Positions 62,494 to 64,000 of a stretch of DNA of 64,000 bases are shown piece by piece. A model generated the notes under the pieces. That model ran no database searches. It had not been told where the DNA came from and saw nothing but the letters and a program-made list of their open reading frames with translations. Source of the DNA: an uncultured Lachnospiraceae bacterium (GTDB lineage Bacteria > Bacillota > Clostridia > Lachnospirales > Lachnospiraceae); NCBI GenBank assembly GCA_947089905.1, contig CAMUMG010000006.1, forward strand, positions 62,001 through 126,000, given 5' to 3'. The number at the start of each line of letters is the position of its first letter. Position 1 is the stretch's first letter. The translations under genes and the position numbers were made by a program.

Positions 62494-64000
62494 ATGAAGA
62501 AACGTAAAAACATTATCATTCATTTCTGCTTTTTTCTGACTTTAATAAGTTCTATCCTTTCTTTGAATGGATGTGATAAAAAGCAGCAGGAACAAAGTCC
62601 CCAAAAATCTTTTTTAGAATTTACAAATGAGATCTTTCGAGAACAAGTTACATCCGATACAATTTCACTACACTATGTTCTTGCAGATCCTAAAAATTTT
62701 GGGATTGAGGAGATAACCCCTTCGCTTGGTGAATTTAGTGTAAAACAAATGCAAGAAAATGCTTCTATTTGCAAGGAATATCTTACAGTTTTAAAGTCAT
62801 ACGATTATGATCAATTAACAAAAGAAGAACAACTTATCTATGACTGCCTAAAATCCTCATTAGAATTAGATAGCTCTATGGTAGATGACATTTATTTGCA
62901 GGAAGCTCTAGGTCCTACTTCCGGTCTTCAGGCACAGCTTCCAATTCTCTTTGCAGAATACGCATTTAATAGTAAAAAGGATATTGAAGATTATATTTTA
63001 CTCCTTTACGATCTACGTCGTTACTATTCACAAGTTGAAGAATTTGAACGTGAAAAGTCAAAACGTGGATACTTTATGAGTGATGAAACAGCAGATGCTA
63101 TTATTAAACAATGTCAATCCTTTATTGAAAATCCAGAACAGAATTTTTTAATCCAGTGTTTTCCTGAAAAATTAAATGATGTAAAAGAATTAAGTAAAGA
63201 CGATAAAATCTTATTAGAAGAAAAAAATCGGGATGCCGTTTTAGAATCTGTAATCCCTGCCTATCAAAGTCTAATTGACACTTTAACCGCCCTAAAGGGA
63301 ACAGGAAAGAGTACAAGAGGATTATGCGGATATGATGGTGGTAAAAAATATTATGAAAAAATGGCACAGGCAAATACAGGTTCTTCTAAATCTGTCAAAG
63401 AGATGAAGCAGGCTTTAAATAATGAGTATAAAGCTTGTATGACAACGATGGCAATGCTTCAGCAAAAGAATCCAAACATTTTAGACGAGTTTGATTCTAT
63501 TCAATATCCCGTAAACGAACCAAAAGAAATTATCGAATATCTAAAAAAAGCAATTCAAAATGATTTTCCACTTTTAGAGGAAGTTTCTTATTCTATAAAG
63601 TATTTTCATGAATCTTTACAGGATTATCTAAATCCAGCAATGTATTTAATACCTCCTATTGATGATGCTAACCAGAATAATATTTATATTAATCCGAAAT
63701 CACAAAATCAAAATGAACAACTCTTTTCTACATTGGCACATGAGGGATATCCCGGACATCTCTATCAAAATGTCTATTTCAGAAAGATCAATCCTGCCCC
63801 TATTAGAAGACTACTATCTCCTACCGGCTATGAAGAAGGATGGGCAACCTATGTAGAGGCATATTCCTATGAATTAGCAGGGTTAGAGGAATCTATGGCA
63901 ACTTTATTAAGTGCTAATACGATTGCATTTCAATGTTTATATTCTCTTACTGATATTGGAATTAATTATGATGGATGGGATTTGAATGACACTCTTTCCT
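62494..64000 (+). CDS. DUF885-family lipoprotein peptidase (3' end outside the window)
   Basis: 502 codons are visible and the frame is still open at the window edge. The signal peptide ends at a lipobox LNGC (about residue 28), so the protein is lipid-anchored outside the cell. The DUF885 fold resembles zinc carboxypeptidases of the gluzincin type: the helix with HEGYPGH (residues 416-422) carries the two zinc-binding histidines, and EEGWATY about 30 residues later supplies the third ligand. The substrate is probably peptides. TTAGGAGGTCATA sets the start at 62494. Confidence 0.86.
   Translation, partial: MKKRKNIIIHFCFFLTLISSILSLNGCDKKQQEQSPQKSFLEFTNEIFREQVTSDTISLHYVLADPKNFGIEEITPSLGEFSVKQMQENASICKEYLTVLKSYDYDQLTKEEQLIYDCLKSSLELDSSMVDDIYLQEALGPTSGLQAQLPILFAEYAFNSKKDIEDYILLLYDLRRYYSQVEEFEREKSKRGYFMSDETADAIIKQCQSFIENPEQNFLIQCFPEKLNDVKELSKDDKILLEEKNRDAVLESVIPAYQSLIDTLTALKGTGKSTRGLCGYDGGKKYYEKMAQANTGSSKSVKEMKQALNNEYKACMTTMAMLQQKNPNILDEFDSIQYPVNEPKEIIEYLKKAIQNDFPLLEEVSYSIKYFHESLQDYLNPAMYLIPPIDDANQNNIYINPKSQNQNEQLFSTLAHEGYPGHLYQNVYFRKINPAPIRRLLSPTGYEEGWATYVEAYSYELAGLEESMATLLSANTIAFQCLYSLTDIGINYDGWDLNDTLS

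Overview
The window is AT-rich DNA with low-GC Firmicutes features: strong GGAGG ribosome binding sites, sigma-A promoters close to TTGACA-17-TATAAT, and a Clostridia gene order of hup-rqcP-yabP-yabQ-divIC followed by spoIIE-tilS-hpt-ftsH. Together with flagellin, chemoreceptors, FIST-domain and Rpn-family genes, this suggests a motile gut anaerobe of the Lachnospiraceae type. The species cannot be named from the sequence. Most genes are on the minus strand.

Region by region. 1-1000 holds a 3' remnant of a BREX pglZ gene behind an intact promoter and an inverted repeat. 1.2-3 kb is a chemoreceptor. 3.2-5.7 kb is an eroded accessory patch: a frameshifted XRE regulator with an intact palindromic operator, a broken GNAT gene and an alpha/beta hydrolase. 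5.7-10.5 kb is the str operon (rpsL-rpsG-fusA-tuf) with a near-perfect promoter and a second promoter for tuf. 10.55-13 kb, on the plus strand, is a preQ1-I riboswitch followed by queK-qrtT-queL, a queuosine/queuine salvage operon. 13-25.5 kb carries a DEAD-box helicase with a terminator in its leader, clpB, a lone fabH, hflK-hflC with a lipoprotein hydrolase, a FIST sensor paired with a soluble chemoreceptor, and a twice-frameshifted Rpn-type gene. 25.8-29 kb encodes a BspA-like lipoprotein and a large secreted protein behind a sigma-D-type promoter.

29-39 kb is a likely co-transcribed run: GH13 glucanohydrolase, pth, mfd, a PrsA-like foldase and an ABC-2 exporter pair. A two-stem arrangement that can fold as an H-type pseudoknot sits directly upstream of the foldase. 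39-48 kb is the conserved ftsH-hpt-tilS-spoIIE and divIC-yabQ-yabP-rqcP-hup block, interrupted by a plus-strand tRNA-Met and a histidine phosphatase. The spoIIE promoter has the long spacer and Spo0A-box-like elements expected of Spo0A-activated promoters, yet the SpoIIE protein lacks the usual membrane domain. 48-51 kb is a MoxR-ATPase/VWA pair. 51-60.4 kb is a flagellar locus: a giant protein with a FliK-like C-terminus, flagellin, FliS, and two secreted proteins related to the one at 27-29 kb. The window ends with another chemoreceptor and the start of a DUF885 lipoprotein peptidase.

The best candidates for new biology are the family of three secreted proteins tied to the motility regulon by sigma-D-like promoters, the pseudoknot-like leader of the PrsA-like gene, and the leader attenuators of the helicase and GH13 genes. 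The queuine salvage operon is the clearest complete functional unit, but that pathway has already been described in gut Clostridia.
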